Assembly: GCF_963675165.1 (NCBI RefSeq)
Contig: NC_087383.1
Location: 1,580,979-1,644,978, forward strand
Length of the DNA stretch: 64,000 nucleotides
Source of the DNA: Halichondria panicea
Lineage: Eukaryota > Porifera > Demospongiae > Suberitida > Halichondriidae
Direction of reading: 5' to 3'
Shown here piece after piece: positions 47,772 through 59,132 of this stretch (the first letter of the stretch is position 1; the number at the start of each line of letters is the position of its first letter). Below the pieces are notes generated by a model that saw only the letters and a program-made list of their open reading frames with translations, ran no database searches and was not told where the DNA came from. A program made the position numbers and the translations under genes.

Positions 47772-48161
47772 ATGGTGTTTGGCAGGCTATTGAAATTGAA
47801 TAGACTCACACGCCAAAGTACTGGCTCAAGAAGCTTCATAACATGGTCTAACCAGAAGATAAAGTTCTAGTAAGCAAAAATACATTCACAATTCATATTA
47901 AAAGCTCCCCTCATGAAACACAACACCAAGAGTGCAGCCGCATACGCCTAGCCTTTGATAGTACACGCTACATACACTTTCACCATAGCTACTATAAATA
48001 GGCTGTGCTCTTACCTACTGTTGTTTCTCCCCTCGTGCAGCGCGGGTACCCTGACAATGTGGGGTGTTGTGCTCGGAGTGGTGGGAGTGTACATGACCGA
48101 ATGGCAACTCATCATGGGGAAGATTCCATACGTGAAAGATCGCTTTGAGAAGAGAGACTAA
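47772..48161 (+). CDS. Small single-pass membrane protein, probably mitochondrial
   Basis: Two exons, 47772-47869 and 48041-48161, total 219 nt and encode 72 residues. I do not recognise the family. The N-terminus is basic without acidic residues (MVFGRLLKLNRLTRQSTGSR), like a mitochondrial presequence. A hydrophobic helix follows (LTMWGVVLGVVGVYM), then a charged tail (KIPYVKDRFEKRD). Size and layout resemble accessory subunits of respiratory complexes, but no match is claimed. The frame is open across the splice, and both splice sites are consensus. Confidence 0.65.
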
Positions 48162-48439
48162 TATTGAACTACGAATGTGAACAGTGCAGTGTATGTGTTA
48201 GGGAAGCTATAATGTTGTAGCTGACTTGATATCCAACCTTTATTTATCTTTGATAAAATGTAGTCAATGGTAGTCAATGAAGAAAATTTTGTTTAAGAAC
48301 TTTTTGTCACAAAACATTATATATACTATACACCACAGAGATATAAACCAGAAATTGAAAGAGTTATAGTGCTATACGTATACATGTACAATAACATTCA
48401 CAAAGAAACATGACTCGATCACGTCAGCCATAACTATTA
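48162..48439. other. Convergent 3' region
   Basis: 278 bp of non-coding sequence between the small membrane protein and the fusion gene. Nothing else is seen. Confidence 0.4.
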
Positions 48440-51400
48440 TTACAGCAGTGTTCTCAACAGTTTGAAAGGGATGCAACCCTTCGACAGCACACGATCATGA
48501 AACTCTTTCAGAGTGAATTCTTCCCCGTGACTCCTCCTCATTTCCTCCCTCAGTTGCATGATCATTACATAGCCCGCAACGTAGCAAGGAGCATAGCCAG
48601 GCCGAGACAAATACATGAATACCTCCCCCTCACTGGCCCCCTCGTTGAACATAACCTCCCTGTGCAAAAACTCTCGACACTCGTCAACGTTCATTTCTCC
48701 GAGGTTCAACTTAGCGTCTAAAATCACTCTAGCTGCTCGCCATAGCCTGAGTCGTAACTGTGTTAGTCTCGTCAGCTGCTCAAATTGTTCGGACGATAAC
48801 TTCTTCACCTCATTTGTAACCTCCTCGACATACTCTAGTTCTCGTTTGAAGAATCCCGTCTCGTATGCAAGCTCTTCAGTATACAGTCCCCATCCCTCGT
48901 AGAACAGAATAGACTCGTGATATTTTCTCAGAACTCTAGGATGCATTTGAGCGAGCAAGGCTTGAACATGGTGACCAGGGTACGACTCGTGCGGTGAGAC
49001 GACAGATATCCAGCAATAATCGTGACCTCTGAGTAGAGCTTGGTGGGTTTCAGGAGGGCGGGCAGCAATCGAATGGAGCATTAGGTGACCAACTCGTTTG
49101 GGAGGGGTTGAGCTGGACATTCCGGCAAACGGAGATGGGTTAAGATAGTCACCTACTGGTGAGAATGGGGTTAAAAACGAAGGGGTTGTGAAGCCATGCA
49201 CACATTCGCCTTGTGGGAGGTCCGATACAAGGTCATGTGACATCATGTGATCTCGTGCTCGATGAATCTCAGCCATGTAGGTGGGCAACAGATCCTTGGC
49301 CGATGGGTGTAGAGGGTTGATAAGTGTCTTTGTTAACTCTTGCCAGGTTTTACTTGGGTCAATCTTTTTGGCCAAAATCTCCAACTCGGTTTTTACGGCC
49401 TCAAAGTGCTTTTCTCCTAGTCTCAATAGGTCATCACTGCTCTCAATGAAGTGGCTGTATCGCAGAATGTCTGAATATACCTCTTTTCCAACACCTGTCA
49501 TACTTGAGCTTTTGGGTAGCAGCTCCTTTGAAAGATAATGTCCAAACGATTCGACACACTTGGCTGCAACTTTGGAGGTAATTTCGATCTCATTAATGAT
49601 GTCTTTGTCAGTACCTCCACTCATAGCAACACAAAGTGGGACAACCTCAGTGGCAAGAAAAGTAGCAAATGATCCGCAAATCTTGATAGCAGTTTCCACA
49701 AATGCCTTGACAGATAGTGTGAGGTTACGATGTGCACAGATGAGGGCACTTGGAATAGCTTGTAGCCGTGAGAGCAACGCAGACAATCGCTGACCAACGT
49801 CCATATCGGCAACTCCAGGGTGGGTGTGTTCTTCTATACTGAACTTTGAACTCTCATTTTCGTCTCCCCAGACTGGAAGTAGATAGAGAATCGAGTTTAG
49901 AGGGAGATAAACGAGTGGGTCTTTCTTGTGACTCTCGACTTTTTGAAAAAGAACAAGTTGTAGCTTTAGCTGTGAAATGATGAGCTGAAGATCGACCAGC
50001 TGTTCTTTGGACAGAGCATCTTCGTTTATTGCTTCTGCTTCTTCGAGTACACATTGCGTTCGTTTGCAGTGAGTATTGATTTCGGTTGGAGACACAATAT
50101 CTGTGAGATGATCGTAGGAGGTTGTCTTGGCAGCAACGAGGGAGTGTTGGTCAGTAGAGGTGGGGGCAGGGAGTCTGTAACCAGTGCGAGTGGCCTCCGT
50201 GGGGTAAGCCGAGAAGTGGAGCTGAAGGTACCTGTAAAGGAGAGGGACATTGTGTATGCATGTATTGTGTGATCATTATTACATTGTATTCGAGTCATTT
50301 GGGCCTACTACATCTGTAGCTCAACAACACACACAAATAAAAATAGTGGAACCCCTCTTAACGGCCACTGGTCAACTGCAATGTATATGCCAGCCACCCA
50401 GGTCCAGTTTAGGTACAAAACACCCCGGCCCTCAACAAAGGCCACTCTACAACAATTTTGTTCTCCAAAGGTGTTCGTAATAAGGGGATTCTGCTGTAAA
50501 ATGAATTCTCCAAGCTACCACGCAGCTAGACTAATACCTGTGACACAGCTCCTCTACATGCTCTGCCATGTTCAGTTTGTTGAGTGTGTACTTCATGATT
50601 CTCCCGTGTGCCCCAGACACCTCCCTCTCCAGCCCGTAAACTGGTCCCTTTAGCCCGGAGGACAGGGACAGAACACTCTCAATGTCAGCTAGGTCCTCGG
50701 GGAGCAGCCTCAGTTGAGTGGATGCAAGTGTCGAGGGCAAATGTCTGTAGACGAGACATTAACTGTAATTATGGCACGAAGATAAATGATCTTCACTGGC
50801 TATCTTTGAGCATCCGTGATACGAATTTAAAGCAATGCTGCTACAGTACATGTAGGTGGTGTATGTGTGTGTAGAGCTATGATATGAGGTCACCTGTTGT
50901 CGTGAGCACCAATGATGACTCCACCCACAGCTTCCTGTGTCAGTACGTACTGAATGGCCACCATTGCTATGGTAACTGCCGAGCCATGTCTGTCTGCGAT
51001 TACGCGCAGTGTTTGTAGCAGCTTCTGGAACAAGGTCCAACCTCCAAACTCCTCAATGATGAGCAGGTACTTGACTAGACTCCTATTCGCAAGATCCTAT
51101 GTATGTATGAGAATAGATGTACAGAAAATATACTTTATTTTCTGTCAGTCACTAACTTTTTTCATATAACCACACAATGTTACAGTAACAAAATTTGCCC
51201 AAATTGATTGTTTTTATACGTACCTCAATGCTTGGTCTTGGGGACCTTAGCCAGCGATCTGTCAGAAATCCTCCAGCCAGAACACCATAGGGCAGTATCT
51301 TGATACCATGCTCTTTGCACAGGGAGACAAGTCCAGAGCTTAGTGGCCGACGATCAATCAGGGAAAACTGCACCTAAAATGGAGAAATATTGATTATAGC

Positions 51401-52658
51401 GATCTTTGCAGGACATTCAGATCCTAGCAAAACCTTAGCTCTGATTCTCTGAACATGCTCAGTAAAAAAAGGAAAATTGCACCGGTTACTCTACCTGAGT
51501 TGTTGCTATAGGGACTCCACTGGTTACAATCTGCATAGTAGTCTCTGTGTCGAAGTTTAATACTCCCAGCTGTTTCACCATTCCCTCTTTGACACACTGG
51601 TAGAGATGTTTCGCCGCATCTATACAGCCGGGCACGCTCATATCCCACCAATGGATTTGCAGCAAACTCAGACAATCGATACTGAGGCGATTCAACGATC
51701 GACGCACACACGATCTCACATAATGCTCACTCACTCCGCCAGATTGAATAATATCCAAATCAGGCACAAACTTAGTGTGAATGTGTACATCAGGGTCCCT
51801 TCCCTCTCGCAGCCTGAGGGAATTAATCAGTCGTCCGTACAGCCATTCAACTCCAGTGTAGATGTCTCCACAATCAAATGCACACACACCAGCATCGTAC
51901 GTTTTCAGGAGGTTAGCAAGCTTAAGAGTGACAGACGTTTTTTCCTTCGCTTCATTGATCACATGACCAGTCGACAACTGCCACCCCCCTTGGATGATCT
52001 GAGAGCACTTGTAAAGATTTGTGGACTTTGCTCCAACAGTGAACACAGAAACTTTTGGGTACAATCTCAAGAAGAGAAGATAGTGAGTTGTCATCAGCCT
52101 TCCAATGTAGTCAGGATTTTTAAAATCACAGGCTTTCTTTAAGTGCTCTTCTGCTTGTTGTAGTGCACCTATCAATTCGTGGTAGATCCCGATGTAGAAA
52201 TGAGCATAGGCCAATGCATTAGCGCCGTTGTAACTTTGTAACGGAGTTCCGTCTTGGTCGATTGCGGCTGTTAGAACATTTTCCACTGAACAGTCTCCCT
52301 TGTAGAGCTTCAGCACTTGCGGCATTGGAGGGAGAGTTGATAGGGAGTCTTGACTCGGTCTTAGCTGAAGAAAACCATCTTGTTTTGCTGCATCATAGCC
52401 AGTCTTCTTCGCACGACTAATAAAATGCCATAAAACCTCTTCGATATCAGATCCATTCTCAGTCATGTTACTTTCAAACTGCAGAGCTGCATTGTCGTAA
52501 TGACCCTTGTAAACACATGCCAGACCTCTCTGCCACAAGCTTGGGTTGTGCATCCCTGGAGACAGGCACAGAGCCGCATCCAGTGCCCACAGAGACTTGC
52601 TGAGCTCTCCTTGCAGCAGGCATTCTCCACCCAGCTTTGTCAGTGACTCAACATCCAT
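48440..52658 (-). CDS. TPR + aldo-keto reductase + DUF885 peptidase-like fusion
   Basis: Five exons on the minus strand: 51495-52658, 51224-51373, 50894-51096, 50538-50744, 48440-50231. They total 3516 nt and encode 1171 residues in one frame. Residues 1-200: TPR-like helices (LWALDAALCLSPG, LWQRGLACVYKGHYDNAALQ, YGIYHEL-type repeats). Residues 230-590: aldo-keto reductase (DAGVCAFDCGDIYTGVEWLY, VHIHTKFVPDLD, LLQIHWWDMSVPG, KILPYGVLAGGFLTDRW, VYGLEREVSGAHGRIMKYTL). Residues 600-1171: DUF885 family with SVVSPHESYPGHHVQ and FYEGWGLYTEELAYE, a gluzincin-like HExxxH/E pair. The DUF885 exon has no in-frame ATG near its start and its acceptor phase fits the AKR exon (CHR|YLQLHF). Without that splice the AKR would end two codons later at HRY-stop. 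Function unknown. Confidence 0.7.
50346..50498. mobile_element. Decayed pogo-type MITE in the AKR-DUF885 intron
   Basis: Ends tagtggaacccctcttaacg and taaggggattctgctgta form an imperfect inverted repeat with TA at the outer edges. Internal sequence is unlike the other pogo MITEs here. Confidence 0.55.
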
Positions 52659-52808
52659 TCTCCAGCAGCAACTGCCAAGGACATGAAGAATTGAGCTAGC
52701 TAGCATGTGCTGTACAAGCCCTGCCCCCCTTCAAGACACATTCAAGACCACATGGAAGGAGCAAAAGTCAAAAAGTGAAAGCCAAAAAAAGAACCAAGCC
52801 TGCATTCG
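52659..52808. promoter_or_regulatory. Shared divergent promoter, TPR-AKR-DUF885 / CMTR2
   Basis: 150 bp between divergent start codons. Longer N-termini are possible on both sides (a Met at 52706 minus would extend the fusion gene; the CMTR2 start is the first ATG in phase). Confidence 0.4.
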
Positions 52809-55800
52809 ATGGCAAGATATGAGGATAGACCTACTGAAGGGTTTGGTTACCGTGGTTCTAGTGGATCCCATCGTGGTGGGGAGCACAGGTGCATAATATT
52901 GTAGCAGATACCCTAAAATTATTATTATTATTATTATATTATTATAATTATGGTGTTTAGTGTTCTGATCTTCCCTCAGTGGTTCGGGTCGAGGGTGGAG
53001 GGGGCGTGATAGTCGAGGGAGGGGAGGATCGTCCGGGTATCCGGGGAGAGGAGGGTCAAAGTTCTATAAGGCCTCTTACAGCGATGACGCAAAGGAGAAC
53101 GTGGACAAACTATTCAACAAAAAGTATGTCATTTCAATAATTTCAGTTCATACTTCCCTGAGCTGCATTCTGATATGCCCTCCACACACGTCATTTTTAA
53201 ATGATCAGAATAATGATCAGTAAATTCGTGTGAACACAGTTGCTTCTGTAATCAGCTTTTCTATTCTAAAATAATAATAAATAAATAAAATCTCTATAAA
53301 AAAAATTTTTCTATCTCTATACAGGTACAAATTTGAGTGTTCTGTTCATGAAGAGTGGGTGCTCCCCCACCACACCTCCATGTTCCAAACGCGAGAAGTT
53401 CTCATTCCAGAGTTGGAGGAGCTCAAAGAGAAACTGAACACGGCCAGAGACCAACTCGACACCACTGAGCCGTTGTCATGGAGAAAACACACCAACTTCA
53501 CGAATAGAGCAGGGTCACTAGTCGGTGGACTCAGTAGAGAGTACCAGACTGAGATGTGCACCATGGTGAGTCACGTGACTGTCACCTGATGTGACCGTGC
53601 AATATCTATACCTATCTCAGAGGCTGTCTTAGTACAGAATAAATCATGGGTCTTTTGTAGCGTTTTCGTAAATTTTATCTATAAATATCTTTCCTTCAGA
53701 ATTGGGCCAAAATGCACGAGATCCTCTGGTCATTTGAAATAATCTCCAAGTCAGCTGTCAAATATAATTCTGTTCACCTATGCGAGGCCCCGGGGGCGTT
53801 TGTCACCAGTCTCAACCACTTCCTCAAGACCCACCGCACTGACTGTGTCTGGAAGTGGATAGCAATCACGCTCAACCCCTATCACGAGGGGAATTCCCTC
53901 ACACCGTACTCGGATCAGGATCTGGTGAGACTCTAGTAACCTCACACAACCCTCCCTCAGAATGTTTAAGTGGTGCCTATTTTCAATCTCAATTTTTTTT
54001 ATAGCCTAACATGTGGTAATTTAAGCCTAAGAGGTAGTTAGTATACGGACCACCACTGACCAGTGTGGGGTATATCCCTGTCTTCCATTCTCACTTATTG
54101 TATCATCTATCTGTAGTTGATGTCAGAGTCCAAGTCTTGCTGGTTTGTTGGTCCGGACAACACTGGAGATATTACTCATTGGGAAAATGTCGTCGCTCTC
54201 AAGGAGGCCATAAAGAAAGACATGAAAGATTCCCATATGGTACGAAAATACCATATACACATAATGTTATTAGCAACAATCCTATTGTTTCTTAGGTGAC
54301 AGCTGATGGAGGGTTGAGCTCGTTCTCGGATCCGAACAGACAAGAAGAGCAGCTGTCCAAGCTCCTCTACTGTGAGGTGGTGTGTGGCCTTCTGCTGCTT
54401 GCCAAAGAGGGCACGCTCATCGCCAAAACATTCACAATATTCGAGCCCCAAACCATCTCTCTTCTCTACCTCCTCACCTGCTGCTTTGAGGAGGTGATTT
54501 AATCAAGCACAGCTGCACATACTACCTAACTACACTATACATGTACATTAATTTCTTGGCGTAAACTTTTCCATATTACCTTATTTTATGTTGCCCGGAG
54601 CTTTATTGGTATCCCACTGATAGTTTAGAGGTGTGTGTCCTTATAGTAACCTGTTGCCCGGAGCTTTATTGGTATCCCACTGATAGTTTAGAGGTGTGTG
54701 TCCTTATAGTAAGTAAACCTTGGAGTTTATTTATTTCTTACTTTGCTGTCTATATGACCCATTCTTCTGCACAGGTGAATTTTTTCAAGGCGGTGACCTC
54801 CAAGGCAACAAACTCTGAGCACTACCTGGTGTGCAGGAGGTACAAAGGTCGACCAGCCGTATCCAAGAAACATTGGGAGCATCTCATCAACCATTATGGT
54901 GAGTCAGCAATTACGTCTACTAGCTCAAGAAAATATCAATGTTACGTACAGTGCATAGTTATGATGCTCTAACTGTTTCATCCACCGATCTCATTAATAG
55001 TGTTACCAGCTAGACTTTAAGACTGGCAGTGGGCTACCTATTTTCACTAAAATTTACTCAATATTAATTTTTGAAAAACTGTAGTGATCCCAGAACTACT
55101 TAAATTAATTGCACTCGTTATTATTTTCAGGAGAAGATGTTTCCGCAACTACTTTATTTCCGATGGAGAGTATCCCAAAGAGTTTTATCAGTGAAGTTAT
55201 TAAGTGTGCAAAGGAATTCACCAACTACCAGGTAATGTCACATGATGTTAGTCACTCGTGAGTGTGTCATGTGACGACCACAGGTTAAGGCTATAGAGAC
55301 AAACTTGGATCTATACGATTGCATGACTTTCTCAGAGAAGAAACAAATTTTAGAAGTAAGTGAGCTCCTGAAACCTACCATCTTGTTACGGTCATTTCGT
55401 AGGAGAGAGACTTAACCTGTGACAAGTACAAAACCAAGTGTTATCTGAAGAAGCTCTCTCGCGACAAAGCCATCGTTCCCACAATGCTTTTGGTAAATCG
55501 TTTGTTCAAGCATGCACTGTATCCCTGCCCACTCACAACCACCTCTCCTCCACCACACCTTCCTAGGACGGTTCTCGACTGACGGTGGTCCCAGTGGTAC
55601 GCAGTGATGACATTGTGAGAGAGTGGTTAGAGAGAAGGTCCGTCGACTCCTTCCTCGCTCACATTAGTCACAGGAAACAGGTACAGCCCCTCCCCCTTGT
55701 GTGATCGTGTAGGAAAATCTAGTGATCCAATTTGAAAGATCTTCCCTCTAGGCTGTACATATTATAATGATGATTACCAATTCATTGAAAGTAGATCACC

Positions 55801-57952
55801 GTGTTTATTATTTAAACAGCCATACAATAAATTTAACAGCCAGCAAAAAAGATGCATGGACACTACCGTGGTCATTAAAATATGTCTGAGATTTATATTG
55901 CTTTTCTCTATATACCAGAACTCTGATCGAGGAAGCGTGAGTGACGGAGTGCCTGAGGCTAAAGTAGCAAGGATTAGTTTAGACCCAGACGCTGCCCTCG
56001 CTGTGAAACAAGTGTTGTCCGCGGTTTGGTTCGATGGGAGCAAGGTTGCCGACAAATCTGGAGTCACTTCCATGGAAATGGAACCTATAGACGTCCAATG
56101 GCTGAGAGTAAGTAGATAATTATGTCATTTAAATTAAGCACTCGTAGTAACATGTATAGCTGTAGACACTAGGACCTTCTCTTTATTGAGACCACTCGGT
56201 ATAATTATTTTGTGGTTAGTGTTTAAGTTTGATTTAACCTCACTGAACAATCGCAGAGTTCTACTAGCTCAACTTATGACATCACTAAAGATATTCAGTC
56301 ACTGGAGGGTGCAAAGATCGCCAAGGTGAATAGATGTTCGTTAAGGCCATGATTGTATAAATTGAAACTGCTTATTTTACAGGTTGTCAACTCCCGTTTT
56401 TGCCACAATGACATCGTCAAATCTCTGTCAACAACACTCGTGCAATCACAGGTGAGGTATACGAACATTTTGAACGCACTTCAATGAACCTGCATGTAAT
56501 TTTCTCCAATCAGATCATGGATTCAGGTCATGTGGATGAACACACCCACATATCTAATCACATGACCCCCGGCCACGCTCTCCTGGCTCAGGATCCTCCG
56601 TTCTTCCTGACCAAGGATGGTGTCAACTTTGCTGCGTTGGACTATATGACGGGCATAGTTAGAAAGGTACATCTTGTACATAGTTTAAAACCCCCCCACA
56701 CACTCTACACCCCCACAGAGCAGTGAGGTGCTCCTGTTCATGGATCTAGCTGGAGCACCGAGTGGATTCTCTCACTACATCTACTGGAGGAGACAGAGTT
56801 TAGCCAAGGTGCTTACCTAACCCCACCCACACACACACTGCAAGCATACATGTACATGCATGTTCATGCACCCCCCTGCTTATTTTATTTTTCATACAGC
56901 TTTTTGCCTAACATTCTCCAATCACTATACATGCTACGCTGTACCGGTAACGGTATAGAGGTAGTAGTCAGTGTATAGCTAACAAAAACAAAATTGTTAG
57001 GTAGACCGTATGTGCTCTTTGATCCCGTCTTCACAGTCAGGGTGATAATGTTCTTCTAGGGTTGGGGTCTCGTTCGGGTGGAGCATCCCATCTTGGGCCC
57101 CGGGTCAGTGATAGAGAGACTGGCTCCGTGGGAGACGTTCCAAGTGCTCGGTCCACACAATGGAGTCGACATCTGTGACAGCACCACCATCAGGAGGTGA
57201 TGCTACTGAGCAAATAATAATAATATTTACGCTTGTGCTATTGTACTAACTTCACACTGTTTTGTAACTTTGTTTAAACTATCTCCTAGGCTACTGCTCT
57301 TTAATAGTTAATGCTCAATAGGCAAGTTAAATACTATAATGTATATAAATGCATTTATGTCACCGTTTTTACCCCTCTCCCTCAGTTTGTGTGCTGGTGT
57401 TGAGAACTACTGTCCTGATGGGGTACACCTCGTGGTGGGGGACGTCCCCGATGTTGCGTTTGGTGCTCACTCTCCCGGAGAGGCGGAGCTCCTCGTCAAC
57501 CAACACTTACTCACCCAGTTCGTCTGTGCACTCAAGGTGAAGAGTCATCCCCTCTGGGTATCATCGTCATGTGTACGGTGTACAGTGTACGGTGTACAAT
57601 TAATCCTTGATATTATAATTGTATTAGGCTGCCTACACATGCACAATGTATACCCCCCCCCCCCCCCCCTACACACAGACATCCACACAGCACGTGTGTG
57701 TGTGTATGTCTGTGTGTGAAATAGTTGAAGCATCTAAACTGCATTCATACATTGTAATGTCCATTATACTGGTTTTTTGGACGAATTCTGAAATAATATG
57801 GTATAACAAACTTTTTCTTTTCCCTGCAGATCTTGGGAAAGGGTGGTGTGTTTGTGTGTCGTTGCTATGGGTTACTCACTCGGTTTAGTGCTGGGATCCT
57901 CTTCCTCATGTACAAGCTTTTCAGAGAGGTGACACACACACACGCACGCACG

Positions 57953-58024
<72 letters not shown>

Positions 58025-58969
58025 GCTTGTACTGCAGAGTCCCTGCAATCTCTGTATCATTAACAAGGTTGATTTCGTTGACTTCCCCTATTGTACGTTT
58101 ATTGATTATAGCAAGCCGAACATTTGATTGCTTTTCTATGTAATTGTTAATTTACCATCTCAGCTGCTGCCCCACCCCCTACCATGCAGGTGACAGTGAT
58201 CAAGCCGTTTACTTCCTCTCCCACCTCCTCTGAGCGATTCATTGTGTGTCGTGGTTACCATGGCTGTAAGGCTGAAGTCACTGACGTAAGTCTCACAATC
58301 ACACTATTATTCTCTCTCTATTAACATTAGCCAATAGACTTTGCCTCGATCATTGCTTTGCTGAATTTTTTTATTACCATAGAAACTGTTGGATATCAAT
58401 GGAGCAGTGAGTGCCCTGAGGGACGAGGTCAATGAGAAGGGGGTTGCTATACTGGAGATAGTGCCCATGCAAGTGCTGCTAGGTGAGTCGGGACATGCTC
58501 TGTCTATCATGTGACTGTCATGTGACCCACTATATACAGAGGAGACGTTCCATCGCTACCTCACTCAAAGCAATGAGAGAGTGGCCAAATATCAGGCAAA
58601 AATGATACAAAATCTGGAGCAAGCATTTCAGAGTCCAGAGGTGTGTTAGTGAAAAATTCTATCTCTGATAAACTGTTTCTCCATAGTATAATCGCTATTT
58701 ATTTGCTGCGTTATAATCATGAATTGCTTTCCCTTTACCAACTTTCACTGCCACCTGTTTCTGTAGAATCCCAAATAACATACAAAGCAATAATTATACA
58801 TGATGATATAAACGTGGAAATCTTAAACAACAAGTATAAGATTATAATTTATGTTCATAATAATTATTTTCCCCTGCAGCATCTTCCCAGTGTCGAGAGC
58901 CAGCAGCTGTTGTGCAAGGGAACCATGGAGATATTGGAACTGCCTGCAATACCAACATTCATTAGCTGA
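52809..58969 (+). CDS. CMTR2: Cap-specific mRNA 2'-O-methyltransferase 2
   Basis: Twenty-three exons: 52809-52888, 52980-53123, 53325-53565, 53700-53924, 54117-54239, 54296-54493, 54775-54898, 55131-55231, 55284-55355, 55403-55492, 55567-55680, 55919-56107, 56257-56325, 56383-56451, 56514-56666, 56719-56808, 57060-57196, 57386-57536, 57830-57928, 58190-58285, 58383-58482, 58540-58640, 58880-58969. They total 2856 nt and encode 951 residues (human 770). An RG-rich N-terminus ([13 protein letters not shown]) is followed by the catalytic Rossmann domain with [11 protein letters not shown] (Lys), [15 protein letters not shown] (SAM site), VTADGG (Asp) and [11 protein letters not shown] (Lys), the K-D-K signature. 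A second Rossmann domain (about 665-900) carries [20 protein letters not shown] and [23 protein letters not shown]2 methylates the second transcribed nucleotide (cap2). Confidence 0.93.
54591..54715 (+). repeat. 62-bp tandem duplication in CMTR2 intron
   Basis: Two exact copies of a unit containing gttgcccggagctttattgg and gtgtgtccttatagtaa, side by side in an intron. Identity points to a recent event. Confidence 0.9.
57933..58023 (+). repeat. CA microsatellite
   Basis: About 90 bp of cacaca with cgcacgcacg at the left end, inside a CMTR2 intron. Likely polymorphic. Confidence 0.95.
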
Positions 58970-59132
58970 CAGTTTAATATGTGCAATCACTTTTATGCAC
59001 TCTTGTACAATGTATCTGTTGACAGTATTTTAATACTACATACAATGATACTTACCAGATCCACTTTAGCTACAGTAACTGTTTTTAATAGTACAACCAA
59101 CGATACTTACCAAATCCACATGGTTTGTCAAT

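Noticed and set aside
50026-50298. A separate 90-residue minus-strand protein starting at the ATG near 50240
   Set aside because: It is a different frame over the first part of the DUF885 exon; the DUF885 frame has clear family similarity there (LHFSAYPTEATRTGYR).
52705-52896. Plus-strand 63-residue frame starting at 52705 as the CMTR2 start
   Set aside because: Its frame does not continue across the splice at 52888; the ATG at 52809 is in phase with the following exon.
57872-58066. Cys/Val repeat protein on the minus strand and Thr/His repeat protein on the plus strand
   Set aside because: Both are translations of the CA microsatellite in a CMTR2 intron.
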